From positions 1-64,000 of the forward strand of contig NZ_JAFKIC010000117.1 of NCBI RefSeq assembly GCF_017306585.1: DNA of 64,000 nt, written 5' to 3'. The first letter of the stretch is position 1. Each line of letters begins with the position of its first letter. The DNA is from Mesorhizobium sp. (lineage in GTDB: Bacteria > Pseudomonadota > Alphaproteobacteria > Rhizobiales > Rhizobiaceae). This document shows positions 33,641-43,285 of this stretch, one piece after another. The position numbers and the translations under genes were made by a program. A model generated the notes under the pieces. It ran no database searches and was not told the DNA's origin. It saw only the letters and a list, made by a program, of their open reading frames with translations.

Positions 33641-34143
33641 GTATGATGTCGATACGCGCGGCGACGCCGCGGGATCGCGAGGCCATCCGCCTCGTCGAGG
33701 AACACGCGTTCGGCCAGCAGGCGGAAGCCGGGCTGGTCGATGCGCTGGTGACCGACGGCGACGCCGTAGCCGAACTGGTGGCGGAAGAAGACGGACAGGT
33801 GGTCGGCCATATCCTGTTTTCGCGGCTGTTCGTCCAGAACGGCGGCAAGCGTTTTGCGGCCGTGGCGCTCGCGCCGCTGGCGGTGGAGCCTTCGTTCCAC
33901 GGCAGCGGCATTGGCGGCGCGCTGATCCGCGAGGCCCACATCCGGCTCAAGGACGCCGGCGAGACGCTTGCCGTGGTGCTGGGCGACCCGGCCTATTACG
34001 GCCGTTTCGGCTACAGCCATGAGCGCGCCGAAAAGTTCGAGACCGAATACCAGGGCGAGGCTTTGCAGGCCCTGGCCTGGGGCGATGCTCCGGACGCCGG
34101 CAGGCTGGTCTACGCCTCCGCCTTCACCGCACTGGCCGCTTAA
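33637..34143 (+). CDS. GNAT family N-acetyltransferase
   Basis: A 168-aa acetyltransferase. The acetyl-CoA loop is [14 protein letters not shown] near residue 90, with [16 protein letters not shown] before it and [14 protein letters not shown] after it, features of the YhbS-like group. It is coupled to fmt by a 4-base overlap and lies 24 bases before truA, so it is co-expressed with formylation and tRNA modification genes. The acceptor substrate is unknown. Confidence 0.87.
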   Translation: MSMMSIRAATPRDREAIRLVEEHAFGQQAEAGLVDALVTDGDAVAELVAEEDGQVVGHILFSRLFVQNGGKRFAAVALAPLAVEPSFHGSGIGGALIREAHIRLKDAGETLAVVLGDPAYYGRFGYSHERAEKFETEYQGEALQALAWGDAPDAGRLVYASAFTALAA

Positions 34144-34167
34144 GGCGCGGGCGCATAGCTGGCCGGC

Positions 34168-34917
34168 ATGCCGCGTTTTCGTCTCGACATCGAATATGAC
34201 GGAAGCCTGTTCGCCGGCTGGCAGCACCAGGCCGATCAGCCGTCGGTGCAGCAGGCGATCGAACAGGCGATCGAGAAATTCTGCGGCGAAGCGGTTCGGC
34301 TGCGCGCCGCCGGGCGCACCGATGCCGGCGTGCACGCCACCGCCCAGGTGGCGCATGCCGACCTCGCCAGGGCTTGGGCCGGCGACAAGGTGCGCGACGC
34401 CATCAACGCGCATCTGCAGGCGGCCGGCGCGCATGTCGCCATTCTCAGGGCCGGGCTCGTCGCCGATGATTTCGACGCGCGCTTCTCGGCCACCGGCCGG
34501 CATTATCTCTACCGCATCCTCAACCGCCGTGCGCCCGCCGCTCTGGACAAGGGCAAAGTGTGGTGGGTGCCGAAGCGCCTCGATGCCGCCGCCATGCATG
34601 AGGCCGCGAAAGTGCTGCTCGGACGGCACGACTTCACCACGTTCCGCTCGACGCAGTGCCAGGCCAACAGCCCGGTCCGGACGCTGGAGCGCCTCGACGT
34701 GGAGAGAGTGGGCGACATGATCGAGGTGAGAGCCTCGGCGCGCTCCTTCCTGCACAATCAGGTGCGCTCCATGGTGGGTTCGCTCAAGCGTGTCGGCGAC
34801 GGCGGCTGGACGGCCGCCGACCTCAAGGCCGCGCTGGACGCCCGCGACCGCGCCGCCTGCGGCCAGGTGGCGCCGCCCGACGGGCTTTTCCTGACCGGCG
34901 TCGATTATCCCGGATAG
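34168..34917 (+). CDS. truA: tRNA pseudouridine(38-40) synthase TruA
   Basis: A 249-aa pseudouridine synthase modifying the tRNA anticodon stem. The catalytic Asp lies in [18 protein letters not shown] near residue 52, [12 protein letters not shown] and [12 protein letters not shown] are further family motifs. The last residues DYPG and the TAG stop are encoded by the palindromic repeat that follows. Confidence 0.95.
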   Translation: MPRFRLDIEYDGSLFAGWQHQADQPSVQQAIEQAIEKFCGEAVRLRAAGRTDAGVHATAQVAHADLARAWAGDKVRDAINAHLQAAGAHVAILRAGLVADDFDARFSATGRHYLYRILNRRAPAALDKGKVWWVPKRLDAAAMHEAAKVLLGRHDFTTFRSTQCQANSPVRTLERLDVERVGDMIEVRASARSFLHNQVRSMVGSLKRVGDGGWTAADLKAALDARDRAACGQVAPPDGLFLTGVDYPG

Positions 34918-34970
34918 AACCCTTTTCTATCGGGGATAGAACCCCGTTCTATCCGGGATAGAACCCGGAA
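34905..34970. repeat. Clustered GGATAGAAC palindromes ending two convergent genes
   Basis: The unit GGATAGAAC and its complement recur several times. GTTCTATCC/GGATAGAAC pair at 34946-34964 around one base, and TTCTATC/GATAGAA at 34925-34941 around GGG. Both truA (stop 34915-34917) and the minus-strand membrane protein (stop 34949-34951) end inside it with the same codons Tyr-Pro-Gly-stop. It probably terminates transcription both ways. Confidence 0.75.
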
Positions 34971-35581
34971 AGGCTCTGGGCTCCGACATCGTCCGGCACG
35001 CTGATGCCGAGCAGCATCTGCAACCCGAACAGCACCAGCAGCGAGGCGATGAACATGCCGACGAAAACGGCGGTCCCCACCGCCGCGCCCTTGCCTATGG
35101 TCGCATTGGTCATGCGCCAGGTCAGCACCATCGACAGCGAAAACAACAGCAGCGACACCAGGCTCGAAACCTGGCTCGCCGAAGACACGAAGAGCCTGAT
35201 CAGCGCCGAGGGCAGCATCAGCCAGGCGGTGATGGCCGAGGCCCAGTTGCTGGCCACGACATAGTGAACGAAGCGGCCGCCTATGCCGGCGCGCGGCGCG
35301 ACCAGAGCGAGCGCCACCAGCGGCAGCACCCAGGAGCCGATATCGACCGCGGCCAGGCGCAACAGCATGCTGAAGCGGCCGACGAAGGCATCGGGGTCGC
35401 CGATCTCGTTGGCGATGCCTACCCAGCCGACGATCAGCGCCGGCGCGGCGACGATGATGGCGAAAAAGGAATTCCAGAACCCGTCGGCCGACAGGTCGAG
35501 CAGGCGCAGGCCGTCGACCTTGCCGAGCATCAGCCGCCAGGCGCCAGTCAGCGAAGCTTGGGTATCGTCCGCCGAAAGCAT
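34949..35581 (-). CDS. Multi-pass membrane protein, unknown
   Basis: A 210-aa protein with four to five hydrophobic segments (for example FFAIIVAAPALIVGWVGIAN near residue 40, VLPLVALALVAP, SLVSLLLFSLSMVLTW and FVGMFIASLLVLFGLQMLLG). It lacks a signal peptide and has no motif that I can name. It follows dapE closely on the same strand (six bases), so it is likely in one operon with it. Its C-terminus GFYPG comes from the palindromic repeat. Confidence 0.75.
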   Translation of the reverse strand: MLSADDTQASLTGAWRLMLGKVDGLRLLDLSADGFWNSFFAIIVAAPALIVGWVGIANEIGDPDAFVGRFSMLLRLAAVDIGSWVLPLVALALVAPRAGIGGRFVHYVVASNWASAITAWLMLPSALIRLFVSSASQVSSLVSLLLFSLSMVLTWRMTNATIGKGAAVGTAVFVGMFIASLLVLFGLQMLLGISVPDDVGAQSLSGFYPG

Positions 35582-35586
35582 GCCGC

Positions 35587-36780
35587 TCAGCCCTGCCCGA
35601 ACCAGTCTTCGATGAAGCGCTGGTAGATCCGCGTCAGCGTTTCGAGATCGGCAAGGGCGACGCGTTCATCGACCATGTGCATGGTCTTGCCGACCAGGCC
35701 GAACTCGACCACGGGGCAGTAATCCTTGATGAAGCGTGCATCAGACGTGCCGCCGGAGGTGGACAGCGCCGGCTTCCTGCCGACCGCGGCCTTGATCGAG
35801 CCGGCAAGCGTGTCGACCAGCTTGTCGTCGCGGGTCAGGAAGACATGGCTTGGCCGGTCGCGCCAGACCAGATCGTAATCGACCGGCGTCTTCTTGCCCG
35901 GCCGGTATTTCTTGCGCCTGGCCGCCTGGTCGAGGCGGTTGTGGATTTCGGCCTGCACGGTCTCCGCCGTCCAGGTGTCGTTGAAGCGGATGTTGAAGGT
36001 GGCGGTCGCCTTGGCCGGAATGACATTGGTGGCCGGATTGCCGACATCGATGGAGGTGACCTCCAGATTGGTCGGCTGGAAGTCCTTCGTGCCCTTGTCG
36101 AAGACGGGATGCAGCAAGGCATCGACAAGGCTCATCAGGCCGCGCACCGGATTGTCGGCAAGTTGCGGATAGGCGGCATGGCCCTGGCGGCCATTGACCG
36201 TGACCGAACCGGAAAGCGAACCGCGCCGGCCGATCTTGATCATGTCGCCCAGCGTATCCGGGTTGGTCGGCTCGCCGACGATCGCGGCGTCCCATTTCTC
36301 GCCCCTGGACGCGGCCCATTCGAGCAGCTTGACCGTGCCGTTGATGGCCGGGCCTTCCTCGTCGCCGGTGATCAGCAGCGAGACCGAGCCCTTGGGACCG
36401 CCCTTCGTCTCGACATGGCGCGCCAGCGCCGCGATGAAGCAGGCGATGCCGCCCTTCATGTCGACGGCGCCACGGCCATACATCTCGCCATTGCCGATCT
36501 CGGCACCGAAAGGCGGATGCGTCCAGGCGGCTTCATCACCCACCGGCACGACGTCGGTATGGCCGGCGAACATCAGATGCGGACCGTTGCCGGAACGCCT
36601 CGCATAGAGGTTCTCGATATCTGATGTGCCGTCCTCGGAAAAAACCGGCCGGTCGACCAGGAAGCCGAGCGGCTTCAGCATCGTTTCCAGCGCGCCCAGC
36701 GCGCCGCCTTCGGCGGGAGTCACCGAGGCGCAACGGATGAGGGCGGCGAGGTTTTCGGCGGGATCGGTCGGCAGCGTCAT
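35587..36780 (-). CDS. dapE: Succinyl-diaminopimelate desuccinylase
   Basis: A 397-aa M20-family di-zinc hydrolase of the succinylase route to diaminopimelate and lysine. Metal motifs are [23 protein letters not shown] and [10 protein letters not shown] (catalytic Glu pair). [18 protein letters not shown] marks the dimerisation domain and [12 protein letters not shown] the C-terminal zinc ligand region. The ATG at 36780 gives the standard [15 protein letters not shown] start. Confidence 0.95.
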   Translation of the reverse strand: MTLPTDPAENLAALIRCASVTPAEGGALGALETMLKPLGFLVDRPVFSEDGTSDIENLYARRSGNGPHLMFAGHTDVVPVGDEAAWTHPPFGAEIGNGEMYGRGAVDMKGGIACFIAALARHVETKGGPKGSVSLLITGDEEGPAINGTVKLLEWAASRGEKWDAAIVGEPTNPDTLGDMIKIGRRGSLSGSVTVNGRQGHAAYPQLADNPVRGLMSLVDALLHPVFDKGTKDFQPTNLEVTSIDVGNPATNVIPAKATATFNIRFNDTWTAETVQAEIHNRLDQAARRKKYRPGKKTPVDYDLVWRDRPSHVFLTRDDKLVDTLAGSIKAAVGRKPALSTSGGTSDARFIKDYCPVVEFGLVGKTMHMVDERVALADLETLTRIYQRFIEDWFGQG

Positions 36781-36907
36781 GGCAAAAGCGATAGTCGAAA
36801 GCTGGGGGTCTGTCACGGGCAGACATGAGGGCCAGCCCAATGGCGGACGATGGCGCCGACATTATGGTTTTCATGTCGTATAGTCGGCGCCGGCGCGGAG
36901 CGACAGA

Positions 36908-37918
36908 ATGACAAATGGGCAAAACAGGATCGTCATTGCCGGCGCCGGCAGCATCGGCTGTTATGTCGGCGGCTGCCTGGCGCTTGCCGGGCGGCAGGTC
37001 GCTCTTCTCGCACGGCCGCGCATCGGGGCGGCGGTGCGGCAAAGCGGGTTGCGCGTCAGCGACCTCGAGGGTCGCGACCGCCTCGTCAAGGCGGATGCTT
37101 TCGAAATCACCGCCGACCCAGCTGTCGCCCTGCCGGGCGCCGATGTGATCCTGGTGACGGTCAAGAGCGGCGCGACGGGGGAGATGGCCGCGCTCATCAA
37201 GGCGCATGCCAGCCCCGACGCTATCGTGATCAGCCTGCAGAACGGCGTCGACAATGCCGACAGGCTGCGCGCCGCGCTTGGCCAGCGGAAGGTGCTGGCC
37301 GGCATGGTGCCCTTCAACGTCGTGCAGTCCGACCTGCCGCTGCGCGTCCACCGCGCCAGCGAGGGCAAGGTGATGATCGAGGACGGCGGCGCCGATGTCG
37401 CAGGTTTTCTCAATGTCGAGGGGCTGGCCGTCGAAAGGCATGGCGACATGAAAGCCGTGCTGTGGGGCAAGCTGCTGATGAACCTGAACAACGCGCTGGT
37501 CGCGCTGTCGGGCCTGCCGCTAGCGACCGAACTCGCCGACCGCCGCTGGCGGCTGATCCTGGCCCGCCAGATCGATGAGGCACTGTCAGCGATGAAGGCG
37601 TCCGGCATCGAGCCGACGCGCATCGCCGGCCTGCGGCCTGCGTTGCTGCCGAAAGTGCTCAGGCTGCCCGACTGGCTGTTCAGGCTGCTGGCGCGGCGCA
37701 TGCTGGCAATCGATCCGGAGGCCCGTTCGTCCATGTGGGACGATCTGCAGCGTGGCAGGCCGACCGAGATCGACGATCTGCAGGGCGCCGTTCTGCGTCT
37801 GGCGGAAAGCGCGGGCACGCCCGCGCCGACGGTCAGGCGGATCAGCGCTCTGGTGCGCGAGGCGGAAGCGGATCGAAATGGTTCGCCGGGCCTGGCGCCC
37901 GAGCTGGCCGGCGCGTGA
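36908..37918 (+). CDS. panE: 2-dehydropantoate 2-reductase family protein
   Basis: A 336-aa NADP-dependent reductase of the PanE/ApbA family. The Rossmann motif is VIAGAGSIGCYVGGCLALAG. The catalytic Lys lies in AVLWGKLLMNLNNALVALSG near residue 185, and Asn in ISLQNGVDN. It would make pantoate for coenzyme A. Many genomes carry several PanE paralogues acting on other 2-ketoacids, so the exact substrate is less sure than the family. Divergent from dapE. Confidence 0.85.
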   Translation: MTNGQNRIVIAGAGSIGCYVGGCLALAGRQVALLARPRIGAAVRQSGLRVSDLEGRDRLVKADAFEITADPAVALPGADVILVTVKSGATGEMAALIKAHASPDAIVISLQNGVDNADRLRAALGQRKVLAGMVPFNVVQSDLPLRVHRASEGKVMIEDGGADVAGFLNVEGLAVERHGDMKAVLWGKLLMNLNNALVALSGLPLATELADRRWRLILARQIDEALSAMKASGIEPTRIAGLRPALLPKVLRLPDWLFRLLARRMLAIDPEARSSMWDDLQRGRPTEIDDLQGAVLRLAESAGTPAPTVRRISALVREAEADRNGSPGLAPELAGA

Positions 37919-37941
37919 AGCTGTTTTGGACGCGTCGCGCT

Positions 37942-38643
37942 TTAAGTCCGGCCGTCGATCAGGGTGATTTTCTGCCAGATCTTGCGCGACAGGTTGGAGC
38001 TCAGATTCTCGATGTCGTTGACGCCGTCGATGACGACGTCGTCATTGACCGACTGGGCGAAGAGAGCGGCGATCTTGCCGGTGATCGACAGCATTTCGGA
38101 GCAATAGTCGAGATAGCGCGCGAGATCGGCGGCGTTGGTGAGGCGGGCCGGCGAATGCGCCGTCGGCTTGAAATTGGCCGACAGCGTCGCCGGATCCTTG
38201 GTCAGCTGGTGCATGTCGATGACGTGGATCAGCGAGCGCAGGCCATGCAGCTGGCGAAACACCTTCTTGCGCTTGATCCGCTCCTCGGTGCGGATCAGGG
38301 CCAAGAAGCCGAGCACGGCCAGGATGACGGTGTTGATCGAAGCCTCGATGCCCTGCACCGACTGCACGGCGTCGTCAGTGCCCGAAATGCGGTCGAGCGG
38401 CAGGATGGTGCCGACGAACAGGAAGATCAGCACACCGGCGATGAAGGCGGCGACGATGACGCCGCGCAGCCACCAGATCGGTTCTTCGAGCGCCTTGGCC
38501 GCCTTGGCGAGGTCGCGCGACAGGGACACCAGTTCGGCCGCGACGCCGCGCAGGCCAGCCTCGGGGAACCGGTCGGCCACCCGGCCCTCCAGCCGCTCGG
38601 CGGTCTCGACGATCAGTTTCGGATCAAGCGTGCGGTAGCGCAT
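37942..38643 (-). CDS. Conserved membrane protein, unknown
   Basis: A 233-aa protein with an N-terminal soluble helix region, a transmembrane helix near residues 60-82 (WLRGVIVAAFIAGVLIFLFV), a second at about 104-120 (NTVILAVLGFLALI) and a long C-terminal cytoplasmic helical part (RIKRKKVFRQLHGLRSLIHV onward). I recognise no domain. It lies downstream of the DUF805 pair on the same strand. Confidence 0.75.
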   Translation of the reverse strand: MRYRTLDPKLIVETAERLEGRVADRFPEAGLRGVAAELVSLSRDLAKAAKALEEPIWWLRGVIVAAFIAGVLIFLFVGTILPLDRISGTDDAVQSVQGIEASINTVILAVLGFLALIRTEERIKRKKVFRQLHGLRSLIHVIDMHQLTKDPATLSANFKPTAHSPARLTNAADLARYLDYCSEMLSITGKIAALFAQSVNDDVVIDGVNDIENLSSNLSRKIWQKITLIDGRT

Positions 38644-38673
38644 GGCAAGATATCCGGCCCCTCGTGAAAGGCT

Positions 38674-39066
38674 TCAGGGTTGAGCCGGCTCGTTGGTGCG
38701 CCGGCCGTAACGGTTGGGCCCAGGCTGCCCTGGAAACAGGCACAAGACAAGGAAGGCGACGATCGAGACCACCGGCACGAACAGGATAAGCGCCGCAATA
38801 CCCGGTTTGTCGAGGTCGTGCAGCCGCTTCACCGCCAGCGCGATGTTCGACCACAGCGAGGCGATGAAGGCGATGAAGAAGATGAACGACCACATGTTGC
38901 TCTCGGCCGAACCTTCCGGAACCAGCGTGAAGCGGTAGAGCGGAAAAGCCTGGATGATGGCGACGAGCAGCCCGCCAAGAAAATAGGCCGCGCGGCTGAC
39001 GCGGCCCGATGTCTTGAAGAAAAGCCATGTGAGATTTGAACTGTCAGGCAAGCGGGTCCGGTCCAT
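38674..39066 (-). CDS. DUF805 family membrane protein (distal copy)
   Basis: A 130-aa membrane protein with DUF805 features: FFKTSGRVSRAAYFLGGLLV at the N-terminus and LAVKRLHDLDKPGIAALILF, where the RLHD motif is the family's hallmark. The tail CLFPGQPGPNRYG is also typical. It starts 23 bases inside the other DUF805 gene. The role of DUF805 proteins is unknown. Confidence 0.85.
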   Translation of the reverse strand: MDRTRLPDSSNLTWLFFKTSGRVSRAAYFLGGLLVAIIQAFPLYRFTLVPEGSAESNMWSFIFFIAFIASLWSNIALAVKRLHDLDKPGIAALILFVPVVSIVAFLVLCLFPGQPGPNRYGRRTNEPAQP

Positions 39067-39406
39067 ATTGATTGGCGCCACTGGTGCCCTGGAGAATGCC
39101 GAGTTCGACCAGCAGCCAGATGCCGCCAATGACGGGGACGAGGCCGATGAGCGTCCACCAGCCCGACTTGTTGCGGTCGTGCCAGCGTTTGGCATAGAGG
39201 GCAAGCGCGAAATAGATCGACGCCAGCGCAACGAAAATACCGATGATGCCGACCTGGGCGCCGCTGGCCGTGGTGAAACGCGTGCCGAGGATCGAATCGA
39301 GAATGAAGGCGACGATGCCGATCACGATGAATATGCCGATGCCGGCCCAGAACTTGGCTCTGTTGATGCGACCGTCGAAGCTTGTGAGCAGATACTTCCA
39401 GTCCAT
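39044..39406 (-). CDS. DUF805 family membrane protein (proximal copy)
   Basis: A 120-aa DUF805 protein. It has MDWKYLLTSFDGRINRAKFW, then YAKRWHDRNKSGWWTLIGLV with the RWHD version of the hallmark, and QGTSGANQYGPDPLA at the end. About four hydrophobic segments. It follows dapD by 72 bases on the same strand and overlaps its own paralogue by 23 bases, a sign of tandem duplication and co-translation. Confidence 0.87.
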   Translation of the reverse strand: MDWKYLLTSFDGRINRAKFWAGIGIFIVIGIVAFILDSILGTRFTTASGAQVGIIGIFVALASIYFALALYAKRWHDRNKSGWWTLIGLVPVIGGIWLLVELGILQGTSGANQYGPDPLA

Positions 39407-39478
39407 GTCACCCCTCCATGTTGAACCAGCGCGACGGATTGCCGCGCCGGCGGAAGGTGCTCCTGCTTTCGGAAAAGA

Positions 39479-40333
<855 letters not shown>

Positions 40334-40355
40334 GAATTTGCTCCATTACCAAGCT

Positions 40356-40376
40356 GTTAAGGGGCTCCGCCTTAAC
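40356..40376. promoter_or_regulatory. Inverted repeat upstream of dapD
   Basis: GTTAAGG and CCTTAAC form a 7-bp inverted repeat with a 7-base centre, 23 bases upstream of the dapD start and in the divergent region with the LOG-family gene. It may be an operator or a leader hairpin. No matching regulator is visible nearby. Confidence 0.4.
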
Positions 40377-40478
40377 CTGTTTAAAAGTCGCGCGGACCCT
40401 ATGTTAAGGTGGAATGGGGGTCAATCGCGCCTGCGTCACGGGACGGCGCAAGTAAGGGAATTTGGACGGGTGGATTCG

Positions 40479-41324
40479 ATGACTCCTATGGAAAAGGCGG
40501 GATGGACGCCGCTGCCGCATTCGGATGAGGATCTGGAGCGGTCGAAAAGCGTGCCGGACACGCCGCAGACGCGCGCCGAGACCTACCGCCTGGCCTGGAA
40601 CGACCCCGACTTCATGACACGGCGCGAACTGCGCGCGGTACGGCTGCAGCTCGAACTCCTGAAACCGGAAATGATCCTTGCCGAACGCGGCATACGCTCG
40701 ACGGTGATCCTGTTCGGTGGCGCGCGCCTGCCTGAACCCGGCGGCGAGGCCTGGGCGGCCAAGAACGAAACACAGAAGAAGAACCTCGAGGAAAACAGCA
40801 AATATTACGAGGAGGCGCGCAAATTCGCCCGTCTGTGCTCGCAGCAGTCGGCGAATTCCTATTACCGCGAATATGTCGTGGTGACCGGCGGCGGGCCAGG
40901 CGTGATGGAGGCGGGCAACCGCGGCGCCGACGACGTCGGCGCGCCGTCGATCGGGCTCAACATCGTGTTGCCGCACGAACAGGCGCCCAACGCCTATGTG
41001 ACGCCGGAACTGTGCTTCAACTTCCACTATTTCGCCATCCGCAAGATGCACTTCGTCATGCGCGCCAAGGCGGTGGCGGTGTTCCCCGGCGGCTTCGGCA
41101 CAATGGACGAGTTCTTCGAGACGCTGACGCTGATCCAGACCGGGCGCATGGAGCGCGTGCCGGTAATCCTGTTCGGCAAGTCCTTCTGGAAGCGCGCCAT
41201 CGACCTCGACTTCCTCGCCGAGCAGGGCACGATCAGCCCCGGCGACCAGGACATCATCGACTTCGTCGACACCGCCGACGAAGCCTGGGGCATTATAAGC
41301 CGGTTCTACAAATTAGGGGAGTAA
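40479..41324 (+). CDS. LOG family protein (TIGR00730, 'lysine decarboxylase' type)
   Basis: A 281-aa Rossmann-like protein of the LOG family. VVVTGGGPGVMEAGNRGAD and VFPGGFGTMDEFFETLTLIQ carry the nucleotide-binding and catalytic Arg/Glu motifs. Family members release cytokinin bases or ribose 5-phosphate from nucleotide monophosphates; the older lysine decarboxylase label is wrong. It is longer than short LOGs because of about 80 extra N-terminal residues. The start is uncertain among GTG 40470, ATG 40479 and ATG 40488. It converges on an HAD nucleotidase gene. Confidence 0.85.
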   Translation: MTPMEKAGWTPLPHSDEDLERSKSVPDTPQTRAETYRLAWNDPDFMTRRELRAVRLQLELLKPEMILAERGIRSTVILFGGARLPEPGGEAWAAKNETQKKNLEENSKYYEEARKFARLCSQQSANSYYREYVVVTGGGPGVMEAGNRGADDVGAPSIGLNIVLPHEQAPNAYVTPELCFNFHYFAIRKMHFVMRAKAVAVFPGGFGTMDEFFETLTLIQTGRMERVPVILFGKSFWKRAIDLDFLAEQGTISPGDQDIIDFVDTADEAWGIISRFYKLGE

Positions 41325-41329
41325 GGGAA

Positions 41330-41482
41330 TAGGGCAGTAAGGCAGTAGGGGAATTCACCTGGAAACAGGGCCTGGGAACGCCTTCTTCCCCTACTGCCCT
41401 ACTGCCCTACTGCCCTACTGCCCTACTGCCCTACTGCCCTACTGCCCTACTGCCCTACTGCCCTACTGCCTATTCCCTACTG
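41330..41482. repeat. Tandem 8-bp repeat (CCCTACTG x10) with inverted left arm
   Basis: Ten exact head-to-tail copies of CCCTACTG fill 41389-41468, and an eleventh copy at 41475-41482 follows a short break. On the left, GGCAGTAGGGGAA at 41341-41353 is the exact complement of TTCCCCTACTGCC at 41387-41399, so a large hairpin can form. The array lies between convergent genes, supplies the last codons and stop of the nucleotidase gene, and is likely to vary in copy number. Confidence 0.9.
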
Positions 41483-42180
41483 CCCGCCACGATCGCCGTA
41501 AGAAACGTTGCCAGATCGTCAGTGACGTAATCAACGTCATCCTCCTGCGCGGGATCGCGTTCCCATATTTCGGAGAAGGTCGGTTCGAAATTTCGGGGCA
41601 CGACAAGAACCGTCGTCATGCCCAGCGATTTCGGAACGGAGAGGTTGCGGGCGAGATCCTCGAACATCACCGCATTGTGGCCGGTGACGGCGTGCAGTTC
41701 GGCGAACTTCTCATAGGTCTGGCGCGCGGGCTTGGGGTTGAGGTCCGCGGCGACGATGTCGAAAATGTCGTCGAAATGATCAAGGATGCCGAGTTGGCGC
41801 GCGGTGCGCTCGGCATGCCTGCGGTCGCCATTGGTGAAGATGAACTTGCGGCCGGGGAGCTGGCGGATGGCGGTGCCGAGAACCGGGTCGGGCACCAGCC
41901 AGGAATAGTCGATGTCGTGCACCTTCTCGAGAAAGTCGTCCGGGTCGATGCCATGGCGCGTCATCAGCCCGTTCAGCGTCGTGCCATATTCGAGATAAAG
42001 CTCCTTCTGCAGCTTGCGCGCGTCCTCGCGCGGCAGCGCCAGCAATTCGCCGATATAGGCGGTCATCTTGACATCGATCTGCGAGAACAGATTCGAATGA
42101 TGCGGATAGAGCGTGTTGTCGAGGTCGAACACCCAGTCGGTGACATGGGCGAAGCGGGCGGGATCCGGGAGCGTGGTCAT
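41470..42180 (-). CDS. Pyrimidine 5'-nucleotidase, HAD superfamily
   Basis: A 236-aa HAD hydrolase of the SDT1/PHM8-like group. Motif I is VFDLDNTLYPHHSN, motif II FIFTNGDRRHAE, motif III a Lys in LNPKPARQTYEK, motif IV VMFEDLARNL. It dephosphorylates pyrimidine or related nucleoside monophosphates. The ATG at 42180 starts MTTLPDPARFAHV. The last residues Ser-Arg-Glu and the TAG come from the flanking repeat. Confidence 0.88.
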   Translation of the reverse strand: MTTLPDPARFAHVTDWVFDLDNTLYPHHSNLFSQIDVKMTAYIGELLALPREDARKLQKELYLEYGTTLNGLMTRHGIDPDDFLEKVHDIDYSWLVPDPVLGTAIRQLPGRKFIFTNGDRRHAERTARQLGILDHFDDIFDIVAADLNPKPARQTYEKFAELHAVTGHNAVMFEDLARNLSVPKSLGMTTVLVVPRNFEPTFSEIWERDPAQEDDVDYVTDDLATFLTAIVAGSRE

Positions 42181-42190
42181 GCGCTCCTTA

Positions 42191-42204
42191 TGGCACGAAA
42201 CCGG
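42191..42204. repeat. Repeated motif TGGCACGAAACCGG, copy 1
   Basis: The same 14 bases recur at 43199-43212, and similarity continues on the right (AT, then GGCAC and TCC at equal spacing) for about 36 bases. This copy lies between the nucleotidase and diguanylate cyclase genes, 139 bases before the latter. Confidence 0.5.
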
Positions 42205-42342
42205 GATTCTGGAAGGCACTTTATCCACAACTTCCACGCGCCGCGGGTGGCAGAAACCGGCCTGCGATTCAAATTTTACGCATCCCGGAAAGGTGACCTT
42301 CAGGGCTTGCTGGCACACAGACAGTCACGTGGGGAGCCAGCG

Positions 42343-43104
42343 ATGAACGTCATTATTCTGAAATCCGCCGCCATCGCTTTCGCCTCAGTCGCCACGTCTC
42401 TCCTGCTCACGCTGATCATCGTTCCGGCCATGGGGTTCCCCATCAGCCGCACGATCTGGCTGACCTCGACGCTCTGCCCGCTGGTGCTGGCCTGGGCGGC
42501 CTGCGCCAGCACCTTCTGGCAGAGCGACAGGTTGAAGAACGCGCATCGCGAGCTCGCCCGTGCGCATGCCCAGCTCGCCGCCGCGCACCGCCGCCTTGCG
42601 GAAAAGGCGAGCCGGGACGACATGACCGGCATGCTCAACCGGGAGAGCTTTTTCGCCGCGCTCGACGGCTCCCGGCGCAAATCCGACCGCGGCGCCCTGC
42701 TGATCATCGACGCCGACCACTTCAAGACGATCAATGACAATTTCGGCCACCTCACCGGCGACGACGCGCTGCTGTTGATCGCCAGCGCCATCGAGCGCGG
42801 CATACGCCATGGCGACGTGCTCGGCCGCATCGGCGGCGAAGAGTTCGGCGCCTTCCTGGTCGGCGCCACGGAGCAGGAAGCCAAGCGCGTGGCCGAGCGC
42901 ATCCGCCGCGAGGTCGAACTGATCCGTTTCCGGCCTGTCGACGAGCGGACCATTCCGCTCACCGTCAGCATCGGCGGCACCGTTTGTGGCGAGGAGGCCA
43001 ATGTCTCCGAGTTGATGCGTGCCGCCGACCGGCGCCTCTACCAAGCCAAGCATGCGGGCCGCAACCTGTCGATCCTGGATACCGATATCTCGGCCGCCGC
43101 CTGA
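42343..43104 (+). CDS. Membrane diguanylate cyclase (GGDEF)
   Basis: A 253-aa protein with two N-terminal membrane helices (residues 8-30 and 40-58), a short helical linker and a GGDEF domain. The active site is GGEEF, a sound variant, with IIDADHFKTINDNFGHLTGD contributing metal and GTP binding. The inhibitory site RxxD (RHGD) stands exactly five residues before GGEEF, so product inhibition is probably kept. No EAL domain is present. It would make cyclic di-GMP in response to an unknown membrane signal. Confidence 0.9.
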   Translation: MNVIILKSAAIAFASVATSLLLTLIIVPAMGFPISRTIWLTSTLCPLVLAWAACASTFWQSDRLKNAHRELARAHAQLAAAHRRLAEKASRDDMTGMLNRESFFAALDGSRRKSDRGALLIIDADHFKTINDNFGHLTGDDALLLIASAIERGIRHGDVLGRIGGEEFGAFLVGATEQEAKRVAERIRREVELIRFRPVDERTIPLTVSIGGTVCGEEANVSELMRAADRRLYQAKHAGRNLSILDTDISAAA

Positions 43105-43198
43105 AACCACGGCGCCGCGGCCGCCGTTAAGAGAATTAAAACCGTGTTCGCATCCGGTCGCGCCAACAGCGGGTTTGAAACGGCTTTCTGGCCCGGTC

Positions 43199-43212
43199 TG
43201 GCACGAAACCGG
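43199..43212. repeat. Repeated motif TGGCACGAAACCGG, copy 2 (sigma54-like)
   Basis: This copy lies 73 bases before the small Tat-signal gene. TGGCACG followed after six bases by GCA gives the GG-GC spacing of a sigma54 promoter, although the two T residues before GC are missing. Copy 1 at 42191 lacks the GC, so a shared repeat is the safer reading. Confidence 0.4.
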
Positions 43213-43285
43213 CATCTCGATCGGCACATGTCCCGTTCAGAGAAAGCGGGCATGCATTGTCGAGGCCCCCATCGAGAGACCAGTC

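Noticed and set aside
40479-41324. Lysine decarboxylase
   Set aside because: The old family label rests on a misannotation; the PGGFGT motif marks LOG-type phosphoribohydrolases, and no PLP site is present.
41389-41468. CRISPR array
   Set aside because: The repeats are 8 bp and directly abutting with no spacers, and no cas gene is present.
42191-42207. Sigma54 promoter before the diguanylate cyclase gene
   Set aside because: TGGCACG is present but the -12 GC is replaced by GG, so only the copy at 43199 keeps the required spacing; reported as a repeat instead.
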